Below are positions 51,442 to 64,000 of a stretch of 64,000 nucleotides of DNA, piece by piece. Numbering within the stretch: position 1 is the stretch's first letter; every line of letters begins with the position of its first letter. The stretch is from Plasmodium brasilianum (lineage: Eukaryota > Apicomplexa > Aconoidasida > Haemosporida > Plasmodiidae), in assembly GCF_023973825.1 (NCBI RefSeq), contig NW_027122924.1:329470-393469 (forward strand), written 5' to 3'. The position numbers were made by a program, and so were the translations under genes. A model generated the notes under the pieces. The model was not told where the DNA came from. It made no database searches and worked only from the letters and a program-made list of their open reading frames with translations.

Positions 51442-54130
51442 TTTTTTGTTTTTTTTTAATTTCTGAGTAATTTTTTTATTTTAATTTTTCTTTTAGTACT
51501 TTTTTTTTTTTTACTTAAAAACTATTTTTTTTAAATAAATTCAATTAAAACGTACAGGATTACTTGGTCTTATATGTATAAAAATAAATATTGTTTTGAT
51601 ATTTGATCATAGTTTAAGATTTTAATAACCTATATATAGTAAAAATAGTTTGATAAAATATTTTTTTTATTTTATATATATTAAATAAATTGTTTATTAA
51701 CTTCATTTTATGCTTTGTTAGAGTTTCAAATATAATAGATATATTTTAGTTATACTTAATACATAAATAAATATATAGTTACGAATTTATTTTATTTATT
51801 TAGAACAAATAATTTAGCATATAATTTGAGAGAACCACACACTTATCCATATTATATTTTGATGTAAAACATAAAAAATTACAGGTTAACCGTTTTTTAA
51901 AAAAATATATAAATATCAAATTACCTTTAAAAAAAATAATATGATCCATGAGAAAATGTTTGGGTTTCCAATGATACATTTATATGTGTATTTTATCTTT
52001 TTTTAAAGAAAATAATATTGTATTTAGGGAATTTTGTTTTTAAATGTATAAAGTTTATTATTGTTCTAAAAGTATTATGACATAATATAAAATATTAAAT
52101 TTCTACTTAATTCAGTTTTCATATTAGAGTAATTACTGGAATATATTTTTTATATATAATATATTAATTTATAGGGTAATAAATTGTAATTGAAAAAATC
52201 ACATTTAATTAAAAAATGTAAATTATTAATAGATTTAATACATTTAATTGTATACAAATAAGTCAACGGTAAAAAATAAATATGACACATGAGTATTAAA
52301 CACAGCATCGTTACAAAATTGTATTTTACTTTTTTTCGTTGACATAACTATAAACACAATTTTTACTTGCATTATAATTTATTATATAAATATATTTATA
52401 TATTCAATATTTCATATAAAAATGAAAAAAATATAAAATAACTATATTTTTAAAGAAAAAATATGTAAGAAATAAAAAAAAAAAACACTTGAGAAAAACT
52501 GCTATTTACTAGAGTGCTTGAGTATATGCTATAATTAACATATTAACTTCACGTAAGATGTAGAACATACCATTTCTTGTAATTTATTTTGTAAAAAAAG
52601 TTGTGTATTTCATTCTTCATGGACTCTTATATATTAAAGTTTTTTCCTCTAAAAAATTTTGCTTAACTGTTTAAATTATATATTGAAGAAAAGATGAAAT
52701 CATTTAAAATATACAAAATGAATGTTATGCATAATATTGAAATATGTTCACAAAATCCAAAGGAATGAATATATAATGTCAATTTTTAAAATTAAGATTT
52801 AGTATTTCAAAAAAATTATTTTAAATGTAATAATTACTTTTTCTTTAAATGTTAACATATGGAAATAAACTTAAGTGATATTTTTTTTTTTTTAACATTA
52901 ATAATATTAATTTGATTACAATAGATTTAAATTATTATGCGCTCTACTAAAAATATACAATGAATAAAATTAATAGGTTATAACATAATTTTAATATTAT
53001 AAGAACTTTTTATATAATATGAAGACGATAATTGTTTATATTTCATCTTAAAATTATATATCCAAGAGTATGTATTAATATAAAGTAGTATAATGTGAGA
53101 CATTTTCTAAATTATTCCATATTAAAAGTTATTAAATATTTTATATTCTTAAAATTTTTTTATAATCCTTTTATATATGTCATATATATATCCTTTTTGT
53201 TTGCTTTCATTTTTAATAATATATAGCTAAAATTATTTCTAAAATAATTTGATTGCATACATTACTTTTACACTCAATTAATTTTTACCTTATATTTTAT
53301 AATTATATAATTATTTTTCTCTTTGCATATTTTTATACATTTTTAAAAGGAATAAGTAAAATGTGGAAACTAAGAAATTATGAATATTCTATTAATAATA
53401 AATCATATTCGGGTACAGATATTAATTAATGTATTGTAAAATTCTTGTAAAAAAATATAATTTTCAGTATTATATTACTTTTGAAAATATTACGTAATAT
53501 CAGAGATTTTATGGTAAGCATAAATTTTATTTTATTAATACATAATTGCTCATTAGAGTGAATGTATTTTTTTTTAGATAGCTACTAGTGCATATTGTAT
53601 TTAATGAAAAATATGTTTTATAAATTCATATACATTTTCTATTGTTTTTCCTACAACAATAATTAATTTATCTGATCATAAAAGGAAACTATAAAAGTAA
53701 TGTGTATAAAATTAGGATCAATATTTGGAAATAATGGAATCGTTCATAATTAGTTTCTGAATATTTATTAGTATATATTTTCTATATTTTAAATTTTATT
53801 TTAAATAAATAATATATATTTATCATTGACTGAATAATTTTTATTTTTTTTTTATCTTATCTGATTTTATTTTAGTTGCAATTATTTTATATTATTATTA
53901 TTTTTTTTATAAAATAACTCTATATAGAAATTGCACTTCATTAATTTTTATGTTATTCTTAGTTCGAAAATTTTAATATGAGTTATATTTATATAAATTT
54001 AATTTATTACCTTTAAATTAAAATAAAAAATTCAAAAATACTATAAAAAGTTTATATTATTATTTAGAGGATTTAAAATATTGTTAATATTTTTATCAGT
54101 CTCTATATAATACTATTAAAAAACTGTACA
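51121..54130. other. AT-rich stretch with TA microsatellite
   Basis: A TA microsatellite of about 32 bases lies at 51409-51440, followed by T-rich DNA. No family motif was found on either strand up to the pseudogene starting near 54131. Confidence 0.45.
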
Positions 54131-55014
54131 GTGAAAGAAAATTTTAAGTCACTTACTTTTATTAAAATACTTGTATTTTTTTTTTTTAATTTGGATATAT
54201 CATCATAACAAAAATGTAATATTATAATAAAGTTTCTTATATTTTTTGGAGTAGTTAACTTTTTATTTATAAACATTACATTTTCTTATTATAGAAATAT
54301 TATATACTTATAAATATTGAATATTTACATTTTTTTTAGTATATCTATTGTAAATGTATGGATGAGAAGAAAAAACTAGATGGATATTCAGGTTTAACAA
54401 CTAATGGACTACTATCAGAGAGTTCATTGGATATAATATCGTCTGGATATACATTTGGATACGAGGGTGATACTGAATTAATAAATAAAAAAAGAAATAT
54501 ATATAAGAATGTCATAGTCCCTAAATCACAAAAAAAAATAATAAAAGAAATTGTATTAAAGGAAGAAGAAAGGAATAAATTATCTATGAAAAAACAATAT
54601 TCTACACTCAATAGAATAGATTCATTTTTTGAAAAAAATATATTCAATAAATTATATTCTATAGATAAAATTATGTATAACATGGAAATTAATGAAGAAA
54701 ATGCACGAAAAATGGTAAATAAAAAGGTAGGATTATAAATTGTTCCAACATTTTCAATATTTTTGGCAGGATTCGTAGTTTTAACAATAAATACCATGTA
54801 TAAAGTAGTACGAAAATATTTAGTAGAATCATTGTCTGAGTTACCAAAAGAAATATTATACTTTTTTTCAGGATTTTTAATATTATTCAGTGCGTTAATA
54901 ATATTGGGTATTATTTATACTTTGATAAAACGTGAAAGATATAAAAGAATAAAGGTAAATAATCCTAAAATATGTTATAGTATTGTTAATTCCTTTGACA
55001 ATAGAAATATTTAA
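54131..55014 (+). pseudogene. fam-l/fam-m-like exported-protein pseudogene, well preserved
   Basis: Exon 1 is 54131-54215 and ends in LIWIYHHNKN before a GTAATA donor; exon 2 begins at 54340 after a TTTTTTTAG acceptor and runs to TAA at 55012-55014. Three lesions are visible. Exon 1 starts with GTG where the family has ATG. Its 85-base length is one base off a multiple of three, and the likely cause is a 12-T run (54176-54187), because the signal-like frame before the run (KENFKSLTFIKILVFF) and the frame after it differ by one. Exon 2 has a single in-frame TAA at 54736-54738, after KVGL. Apart from that stop, exon 2 is open for 224 codons, with two membrane stretches (around 54742-54790 and 54865-54930) and a basic tail. 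The PEXEL-like position reads GLLSE instead of R-x-L-x-E. Very recent loss, or sequencing error at the T run, should be considered. Confidence 0.8.
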
Positions 55015-58000
55015 TATGGTATAAGAAAATATGTAGTATTCTTAGAAATAAAATATACATAAGAAATATGAGTGTGTTTACTTAAATTTAATAATACCAC
55101 ATACACTTACATAACTATTTTGATATAAAATATAAAATCATGTATTCTTAATTATTAGTGCTTGTAAATGTTTTATTTTTTAAATTACTATTTTAATTAA
55201 TCATTAAAACTTAATATTAATACATAAAAAATATATATATATATTAGAATATATGTATACGAAATATATGAAGTTCTATAATATTCATATATGAAAGAGT
55301 ATTTAGTATATTTTCGTTAAATTAATAAGAAATTCTATGTTTTCAACAATATAAAATGGATGTAGAACTTTTTTATTTCTTGTACATTTTTATATTCTTA
55401 ATGATTATTTCGTAATTTTAACAAAAATAAATGTAGTATCTATTCTAAATTAATTGTAAATACCTTTATCTGTATATTATAAAATGTATAGACTGATTTT
55501 TTTGAGATGTTTTAGAAAAAGTACATTTAGTTAATTTTTACTATAGATAATAATAGTATAAATGTATTATAATAAGTATTTACTACGAAAACATTTTAAA
55601 TATATGTTTAAATTAATGAATATTTTATGTCCGAAAATGTAAATATGAAATAAAATAATATTCTTTTTAGGAATGAATTAATTATAGATGAAATATAATT
55701 TTGAAAATTTTAATTTATTGTATCTAAGAACGATCTATATATACTGCTTATGCAAAACATACTTTTAATTCATTTTCATAATAACTAAAGAAATAAACAT
55801 TATAATAAAATATTATAAATATAAATTCTATATTAATTTTTATTTTTTATTTAATATTAAATATTTTAATACCTATTAGAATCCTTAATATTATGTAATA
55901 CATAATTATAGGAAACAATTATGTCATTATATATATGTATTTATACTGGAAATAAATATAAATAAAAATTAATGGTTATAATTGAAACAGTTATAATATT
56001 CATAGCATATATTTAAAAATAAATAATATAGATGTTTAACATTCATTCATATATTTATCTTTAATGGGTCATAATGTGTATAATTATAGAAAATTTATTG
56101 TAACATTTTTTTTTTGTAATTCTTGCTTTATATTTTTAAGTAAATATACTATAATTTATAAGATAAAATAATTATATGAAAACAAATGTATACTTTTTTT
56201 TAATTACATTTAAACTACATATTTTATAAATGTTCCTTAAATATATTTTAGGGAAATAATAAAAATTCCTTGTGTAAATTTATAATTGGTAAATGTAGTA
56301 TTATATGTACAAAGGAATATTATATATTTTACTAGCATATCTATGTATAAATTAAAATTAGTACTAAATTACGGAAATTTTGAAGAATAATTTAAATTTG
56401 TTTGAGTAATTATTTACTAATAATATTCAACACTTCTAAGATGAAAATTGTGCAATTGAGTGTCCTTATATAATGTCATACTATTTTTTTATATATTTTG
56501 CTTAGCCAAGAGAGGATTATTGAATATATAATTTATTAGTTTTATCAAAATATTCTTATATAACTGAATAATAATTTCATTAATATAGTAATATTTATAA
56601 CTGGAATTAGTATGCATGCGTTAGAATTTAGATTTAAGAATATTTAATTTCTATTTATATTATAATGAGAATTCAATGCATATAAATAATATTCATAATG
56701 CACTTACTTTTTATTTACAGTGGTGCATTAAATAATATACAGAAATTATGTGATAGTTTAATTAATTCTTCAATTTTGTACTTTAGTATTTTTCATAATT
56801 TTAATAAAATATAATACTTGAAAATCTAAAGAAAATAAAGATTATATATAAATAAAAAAAAAAAGTGTAATACTAATAAATGAAAAGATAACATATATAT
56901 TAGTACATTAATAAAAAGTTAAAAGAACTTATATATTAAATCTATATAATTAAATTAACGTATTATTGGAAAATAGAACAGTCTAAATAGTTTATATTTT
57001 AATATGTAACTTGGTGAATATTATTTGAACAAATATGTTTTGAGTAAGAAATTACATGTAATTAATGCATAATATATTAATACAGGTCGATAATATTATA
57101 TACATAAAATATAAATTAACATTTATAAAAATGGAATAATAACTTATTTTACAAACAGCATAAATCTGTATTTTTACTATTTAAAAGTTATTTATAGATA
57201 TAATATGTTTATATGTGGAATACTGAATAAGGTATCAGAATAATTTTATGTATACAGGGGAATATTATGTTGTATATGAAATATGTTAGCATTAATACTT
57301 ATAAAATATATATTATTATATGCATATTTAAATGGAAATAAACACTCATTACATATATGGAAGAATTATATAATACAACATAATATAATTTATAAATAAT
57401 ATCTTAATAAATGTTGTATTTCATAATTTTAAAAATTTTATAGTAAGCTATTAAATTTTTTGAAGAATAAAATTAAATTATCCTAATATTATTATTATTT
57501 GTGCCTTGTGTCATATAATTGCATGTAAACATATATGAAGAATCAATTATACGAATGCCTTCTGAATATAATTGATAAAATGGAAAAATATACAAACAGT
57601 AAAGAGACACATATATCTAAAAATAAAATCGTTATGATTAAAGTACGCATATAGTGTATACGAATGTTCAATTGATATATTAATTAGATTATATAATTTT
57701 GCATGAATAAATTACTATATTGATTACTAATAGTACAAGTAAAATAAATAATATACTGTAATTGTGATATTAAAGTATTACTAATTAATAAAATAATTAA
57801 GTAATAAAATTTTTACAGAACATATAATATGTATTTTCTTTATTTTAAAAAAAATATTGTTGTGCAAAAATTTATTACTACGTACTATTATAATATTGAT
57901 CATGTAGAAAATTAAAATAGTAAAATGATAATTTAAATGAGTACTGATAATATACTAGTGGGATTATTAAGTTATATTTATAGGTATATAAAAAAAAGTT

Positions 58001-59702
58001 AAAAGATTGATATGAATATAAAAAGTCACAAATCTACTTACGATATATATTAATATCATATAAAATGTTAAATACATAATAAATAAAAAAATAGTTCATA
58101 GATGGATCCTTTATTTTATGAAAAAGTGAAAAACTTAGAAGTTGGTAATTAAAAATAGACATTTATAATATCAACAAATATTAGAGATTTCAAGGAATAG
58201 TAAATAAGAATATATCTAAATGAGACATTAGTTCCATATATAAAATAATGGAATACAAATATAGTAATTCTGATTTTCTGTTATTATTTTATTTAATTAA
58301 AAAATTGTTTTGAAAATGATAATTTTCTTTATTTTTTTTAATTTATAATTTTTTTTTTTTTTGGAAAAAACATGAAATCTGTTTATAAGCTTAGAATAAA
58401 TTTTTTTACATATAATAATTTTATAATTGTTAGTTACTGTGTTATAATAAAGACAACAAAAAATTTTAAGGTATGTAATATATCTGCAACTAATGACATT
58501 TTTCATATAAGAGCATATGTTTGTTTAAGTTTCATTTATGTTTGATTTTATTTTTTTAAATGTATACCTTGTATAGTATATGTCTTTAAAGTAATAAAAA
58601 GAAAATAATAAATTAATTATATAAACTTCATAAGAAAAATTAATGCATAATTTTAATAATACTTATTGTTGTTCTATGACATTTTCTAATGAATAATATT
58701 GTATATGTTTTTTATTTTTAAATTTATTTCAATCCAAATATCCATGGTATTATTGCTAATATATAAAATGAATTTTGGAAAATTTTAATTTGGAAAATTT
58801 TTTTTTGTATTAGTAAATATAAATATTAATTTATATAAATAATATATTAAAAAGTAGTGCAATTACAAAATTTTTATTTAGTAATTATAAAAAGTATTTA
58901 ATGATATACGAGATTTATGTTATTGTAAATTTTAGGATACATAAGAATATATATTAATATTGATAATCTTTTCAAAATATGGAAAATTTCATTAAAAAAT
59001 AAATAAAGCACAATACTAATTTTGAAGTGTTAATCGTGTTTTATGTATAAATTCTTTTTAGTTTTTACAAAATATCTAATAATTTTTATGATGAAAAGTT
59101 TTTTTATTAAATAAAAAATTTCTCATTTATTTTTATAATTAAAAAGAGCTAATTATAAGAAAAAAATTTTGCATAAAATCGAATGTAATTATTAGAACTA
59201 CTTATAGGTAAAGTTAATTGAACTTAATAGTTAATGTCTTAATACATGATGAAATATGTACTATGTGCGTTTTATACTTTCCATATTTTAAATAAACGGA
59301 ATATTATGTAATATTGCTATATAATTTTTTTTTTTGGTTTTAAATAATTAATAATATATTATTTATGTTATTACGAAATAATTTTATACATTTTTAATAT
59401 TTATGAATAAATTCAAATTAAATTATTTTTATTAAAATTATGTATTTATTATTAAATTTAAAATGAAAAGTTTATAATATATTTTAATAGTTATTTTTCT
59501 TTGTCTATGTTATAAAAAACATTATATATATATATTTATATATACATTTTATGAGATCTCTACAAAAAAAAGATAAAAAAAATAATAAGAAAAATAAATA
59601 AATATTTATAGTATTCTTTTATAATATGTATATTATATTATTTTTAATTGCTATCTAACTGAATATATTACAATTTTAAGGATATAAAACAGGGAACAAC
59701 AA
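55015..59702. other. Long AT-rich intergenic region
   Basis: No supported gene in about 4.7 kb. A 39-codon plus frame at 57536-57655 (MKNQLYECLLNIIDKMEKYT) has balanced composition and ends near a GTACGC donor-like site, but there is no partner exon or family match. A 69-codon Lys/Ile-rich minus frame at 58297-58506 reflects local base composition. Confidence 0.4.
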
Positions 59703-60501
59703 ATGAAGTCATTTTTTATTATTAATACTACTGCTTTTATCGTTTTAATTTGGATATATTATTTTTACATTGACATGATATGAGAATATTATTTAAACAA
59801 TTTTTTATTTTTTGTTATTTCCACTTTTTATTTTTATTAATAGATATTTTAGAATGACATTATTCATTTTTTAAAACAATGAATACTTAATTTTTTTTTT
59901 AGAATACATTTAGTAAATTCACAGAGAGGATACAAATTTGATAGAACATTTGATGTAAAACGTTATGGATTACTGGCTAAATATGAGAAAGAAAATGTTT
60001 TGAATATTTTAAGGATTACAGAAATTATATCTTATAGTGGAATTAAATAAGGTAAAGTTATATATAACAATGGAAAGTAAAGCTTTAGAAAAAATAAATA
60101 ATAAAATAATAGTTCACTATACAAGAAGGAATTCAGTAAGCAATACAAGGAACATAAATATCTAGTATTTGATGAAAAAAAATTCTCATTTTTAAAGAAT
60201 GCTATTTAATCATCTTGATTATGTAGATTTTATTAAAAAAAATTCTTTGATAAATGATAAGACAAAAAAAAAGACAATTCATAAAAGGCATAGATTACAA
60301 ATAATTTTATCTAGTATATTAGTATCATGAGGATCATTATTAATAATAGATAATTTTTTTTACATTATTTTAGAAAAGTTTGATGCTAGAGCAATATCTT
60401 ATTGAGTATTATTAAGTGTATCATTTATCCTATATATGTTAAGGATTTGTTTTACGTTCATAAAAATTAAAAAACATACAATAATTATAAAGAGAAAATG
60501 A
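59703..60501 (+). pseudogene. fam-l/fam-m exported-protein pseudogene
   Basis: Exon 1 (59703-59774) is intact as a signal sequence, MKSFFIINTTAFIVLIWIYY then FYID, but the donor position reads ATGATA instead of GT. Exon 2 begins at 59903 after a T-rich AG acceptor with NTFSKFTER. After a shift it reads DRTFDVKRYGLLAKYEKENV, the fam PEXEL region, in which the usual Y-R-L-L-A-K-Y has Gly for Arg. Further pieces are EHKYLVFDEKKFSFLKNAI and LDYVDFIKKNSLINDKTKKK, then two hydrophobic stretches (IILSSILVS and AISY followed by LLSVSFILYMLRICFTFIKI) and a basic end at TGA 60499-60501. The order is the complete fam-l/fam-m order. Several stops and frameshifts and a lost donor disable it. Confidence 0.75.
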
Positions 60502-63500
60502 AAAAAGGAAAAATAAGGAACATGTTTCATTCTATAGTGTAGTCGTTAATGGTAAGTAAAAACTAACATATTTATAAATATACATAATAAACATAAACAT
60601 AATTGCTTAATTATTATAAATGTACTTACATATACATTGTTTTTTTTATAAACAACATTAAAAAATAATATTTTTATTTTTTGTGAATTGAATATTTTAA
60701 TGTTCTGAATTTGTATATAATGCAATATTTTAGCTTAACACAATACCATTGTTAATATGTAAATTTCTGTATTAAATTATAATTTCATGAAATATGTATG
60801 AGCATATGCATTGATATTGATTTTTAAAAGCATAATTCATATAATTTCATTAGTATGATATATTAAATTATATAAGTAAAAAATGGTATTAGTTTTACGA
60901 AAGTGTAGACTTAAATGATTATTTTTTTTACGTACATGTAAAAAGTTATCATTTGTTTTAAATTACAAATAAAGATGTCTTTTTTTTTTTGTACTTAATG
61001 AAACTAAATGAATACAATTTTTTTCTTTTACATGTATTAAATTATATTTCATTTTTTACTTAAAAATATATTAAATGTTTATTTTACGAAATAAGTGTTA
61101 TCAGATATAAGCAAAAAATCATATGTATTGTAACAGTCCATTTAACAGGATTAAATTTTTTTTTTTTATTGTATATATATAAAATTATAAATATACAACA
61201 AAATAATATCATTTTTTAACATAGATAATTGATATTTGTTTAACAAGTTGTGCACTATGAAACTTTATAATAAATTGAAGAGCAAAATCCAATTATTTTA
61301 TTTTTATTGTTCCTAATTGTAGTGTTAGTTATAATTTGCATAAATTACTTTAATGTATATTATATTGTAAATATATAAATATGTTTTATATAGTTTTTAT
61401 TTTTTGTATCATTAAAAATTTAAATTTGTGAATTAGGTTTAATGAGATATGAATAGATAATATATTTGTTAATTTAGAGTGGAATACTTAACATTCAAAT
61501 CTCTATCAGATAAATATAAAATATTTATATTTATATGTAGAATTGGAATATATATGATAACTCGTGTTTGTTAGTGAAAACAAACATAAAAGTAATTTTG
61601 TTTAATTATATCTATATTTTCTAAAGCATTATAATCATTGTGTTGAAGTAATGTAATATTGGTCTATGTTTATTTCTTTAATATTTTAACATAATAATAT
61701 TTCTTATCTTTATTATTATTTAGAGAATGTATAGGGATAACATATAATTATAGTTTTCAGATTATCAGTTATATACAGTTGTTTATAAAAATTTTCTAGA
61801 ATTATATGATTAGTCTAATATATTTCATTGAATGTTTACATTATACACATTGGGGTTTAATGAGCACAAAGTATTTTTCCACTTGTATTTTGTTTTCACA
61901 TTAATTTATATTATTTATCACTTCCATAATTGAATATTTACGAAACAAGATATATATTAAACGATTTTAAAAAATAGTTATTTATTAGGTATATATAAAC
62001 TTCATAGTTTAAATATATTTTTTCATTGATGTAAATATTTTTAATTTATTTTGACTTAAATATTTCACAGCATATTATATTATTTCCTCACAATTTTCTT
62101 GAAGTTATTTTCATAATTAAATAATAATTACATTATATATACTGAATTTTTGATATATACAGCGTGACACAAATACTGAATTAGAAACAACAAAATCCTT
62201 ATTTCACTAATAATATATGTTACACATTTTGTTTTTTATGTAGTATCGTCAACTTTTTTTTGTATATATTTTTGGATAACATTATTTTATTATACTATTC
62301 CAGTAAAAATGATGTGCGTACTTAATATGTACTAAACATCATAATATTTAATTCTAATTATGAACATTATTTAGGGGATATTATAAAATCAATTATTTAA
62401 AAATTCGTTTAAAATTATACTGAATCATTTTTATAAATTGAACATTTATAATTAATATTTAATTAAAAATGTAAATGATTAACGCATTTTTTAAGGTTCC
62501 ATTTCGTTATGTGTATTCACTTCTTTATTATAATATAAAATCTGAAACTTAAGTACAGTATTGTAAGCATAAATCCTAAATAATATATCCAGAAAATGTA
62601 CTAACTTCAGTAATTAAATAGAGAAAAAAAATTTAAATGTTTCAATATTTATTCTTAGATATAACAACTGTTTGTTTTATCTCTATTTTCTTTCTAATAT
62701 ATAACCTTTTATTCGTCGGGTTTTATATTTCATTGTTAATTATTTACTATTTTCTTAGCAAAAGAATAATTCCATTAATTAAAAAAAAAATATTTATCCA
62801 TTTTTCTTTTTTTCTCTACGTTCAAAATATTTAATTAAAAACAACTTTTGTAAATTATCTATCATTTTTTTTTTATTTCTTTACTTCTATGTGAATCCCT
62901 TCTCTACTTATCGGTTAGTTTTTCTATATGAATACATAAAAGTTATCATTACGTGCCATTCCAATAACACATCAACTTTTGCACCTTTTATATTTGTAAT
63001 ATATGATATACGTTTTAGTCAATTCATGATATATATGATTTTCCCACAAATATATTTCTTTATACATTAAATTATGTACAAATTTATTTTGCAGTTATAT
63101 GCAATATTATGGTACAATATATATCGGAAATAGGGGTGAAAAGGGGAAAATTAGTATATTTTATTTTTTGTTATTAAAAAAGTAAAGAAAAAAAAAGGAT
63201 ATATATTTGTTTGAGAGAAGGTAATACAATGAAATATATTTTTAAAAGAATACTTTAGAGAAGGAATAAAGAAAAAAAGAAAAAATAAAATTGCAGATAA
63301 TATATTAAGTGCTATTGTAGAACGAAGAAAAGAAAAAATTCATTTGATAATCACCATCCAAATGAATAAATAATAAAATAAATATAAAAAAACACTAGAA
63401 TATATTTAGAAATTTAAATTTATTATTATATTAACGATTACATATATCGTGCGTTATCCGTTAATTTTATATTAAGTAAAATAATACAAAAATATGTACA

Positions 63501-63699
63501 TCTATTATTGCATAAAATTATTAAATGGGGTAATAAATATTATGATTAAAAACGACTATTAATGATTATTTAACTAGTAAAAATATAAATGTTGATCCAT
63601 TAAATTAAGGGTAATATTATACATACACTGTTAGAAATAAAGCAAAGACAGCTATTGTTATGTGGTGCAAAAAAGTATGATTTTACTTAAATATTATAT
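60502..63699. other. AT-rich stretch without supported genes
   Basis: No family motif was found. The 65-codon Phe/Ile/Leu-rich plus frame at 62637-62834 is T-rich and unsupported. On the minus strand at about 62830-63000 the frames are A-rich with some Lys-rich pieces but no tryptophan pattern or other signature. Confidence 0.4.
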
Positions 63700-63878
63700 A
63701 TTATTAAACAGATAAAAAAATTGTCTCTAATGCGAAATTTCATACTTATTGTGTAATCTTAATTGGGGAATGAACTGTTCAAGCTATCACTATTAAATTT
63801 AAACCTAAAGAAAAATGTTTTAATTATATTGGACCTCCTACTTATAAAAGAATTTTTATGATATACGTAAATAAATGA
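63700..63878 (+). pseudogene. Unassigned coding-like fragment near the window edge
   Basis: After a TTAAACAG acceptor-like site, one frame reads DKKIVSNAKFHTYCVILIGE, a TGA, then TVQAITIKFKPKEKCFNYIG and PPTYKRIFMIYVNK before another TGA. Amino-acid balance (Pro, Gly, Cys, Lys) is unlike the surrounding AT-driven frames. I do not recognise a family. It could be the start of a relic continuing past the window. Confidence 0.25.
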
Positions 63879-64000
63879 ATGCATAACGAAGAAATATCTT
63901 TCTAATAAAAATACATAATGGTATATATAATTTTATATAATAAATTATTTTTATCAATTACACGTAAAAAAAAAATGTACAATTTTAAAATATAATATTT

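Noticed and set aside
54345..54797. 150-codon minus-strand open frame
   Set aside because: It is antisense to exon 2 of the fam-like pseudogene, which has splice sites, a membrane layout and family order on the plus strand.
57536..57655. 39-codon plus frame MKNQLYECLLNIIDKMEKYT...
   Set aside because: Balanced composition, but too short and without a partner exon or family match.
1..64000. tRNA, rRNA, CRISPR or transposon
   Set aside because: No cloverleaf-like GC-richer segment, regular direct-repeat array, inverted terminal repeats or transposase motif was seen on reading both strands. A covariance-model scan would be needed to exclude small RNAs.

Overview
The window reads as subtelomeric DNA of a malaria parasite (Plasmodium). 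It is extremely AT-rich, full of homopolymer runs and TA microsatellites, and gene-poor, and every gene or relic I can identify belongs to a Plasmodium subtelomeric family. The mix of fam-l/fam-m-like two-exon exported proteins, PIR fragments, STP1-like surface-protein remains, a Pv-fam-d-like exported protein and a tryptophan-rich antigen points to Plasmodium malariae or a close relative. That assignment rests on recognising protein families, not on a database search.

Only three genes look intact. All are on the minus strand and all have a short signal-peptide exon, one phase-0 intron and a long second exon: an exported two-membrane-segment protein (459-1227), a Pv-fam-d-like exported protein (20683-21683) and a tryptophan-rich antigen with a C-terminal Asp-Asn repeat (36043-37256).

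The rest is largely a gene graveyard. From 3.9 to 8.7 kb there is a PIR relic on the plus strand, an STP1-tail relic on the plus strand and three PIR relics in a row on the minus strand. From 11.6 to 13.1 kb a PIR C-terminal relic is followed on the same strand by an STP1-tail relic. At 15.2-15.9 kb lies a fam-m/fam-l pseudogene. At 25.8-28.5 kb lies a nearly complete STP1 pseudogene on the minus strand, with stalk, membrane exon and cytoplasmic tail recognisable. From 43 kb to the end there are a short fam-like relic (43.1-43.4), a PIR relic (46.4-47.1), an unassigned degenerate surface-protein-like relic (49.7-51.1) and two fam pseudogenes (54.1-55.0 and 59.7-60.5). Between these, long stretches hold nothing I can support.

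The families share a theme rather than a pathway. The intact products carry signal sequences and, in two cases, PEXEL-like motifs, which fits export into the host red cell. PIR and STP1 are multigene surface or exported families. I did not find a new kind of biological system. The most useful observations are the number and types of lesions in the relics, the repeated replacement of the PEXEL arginine by glycine in two pseudogenes, a conserved STP1-tail motif surviving at three loci, and an in-frame stop inside the tryptophan-rich antigen's repeat.
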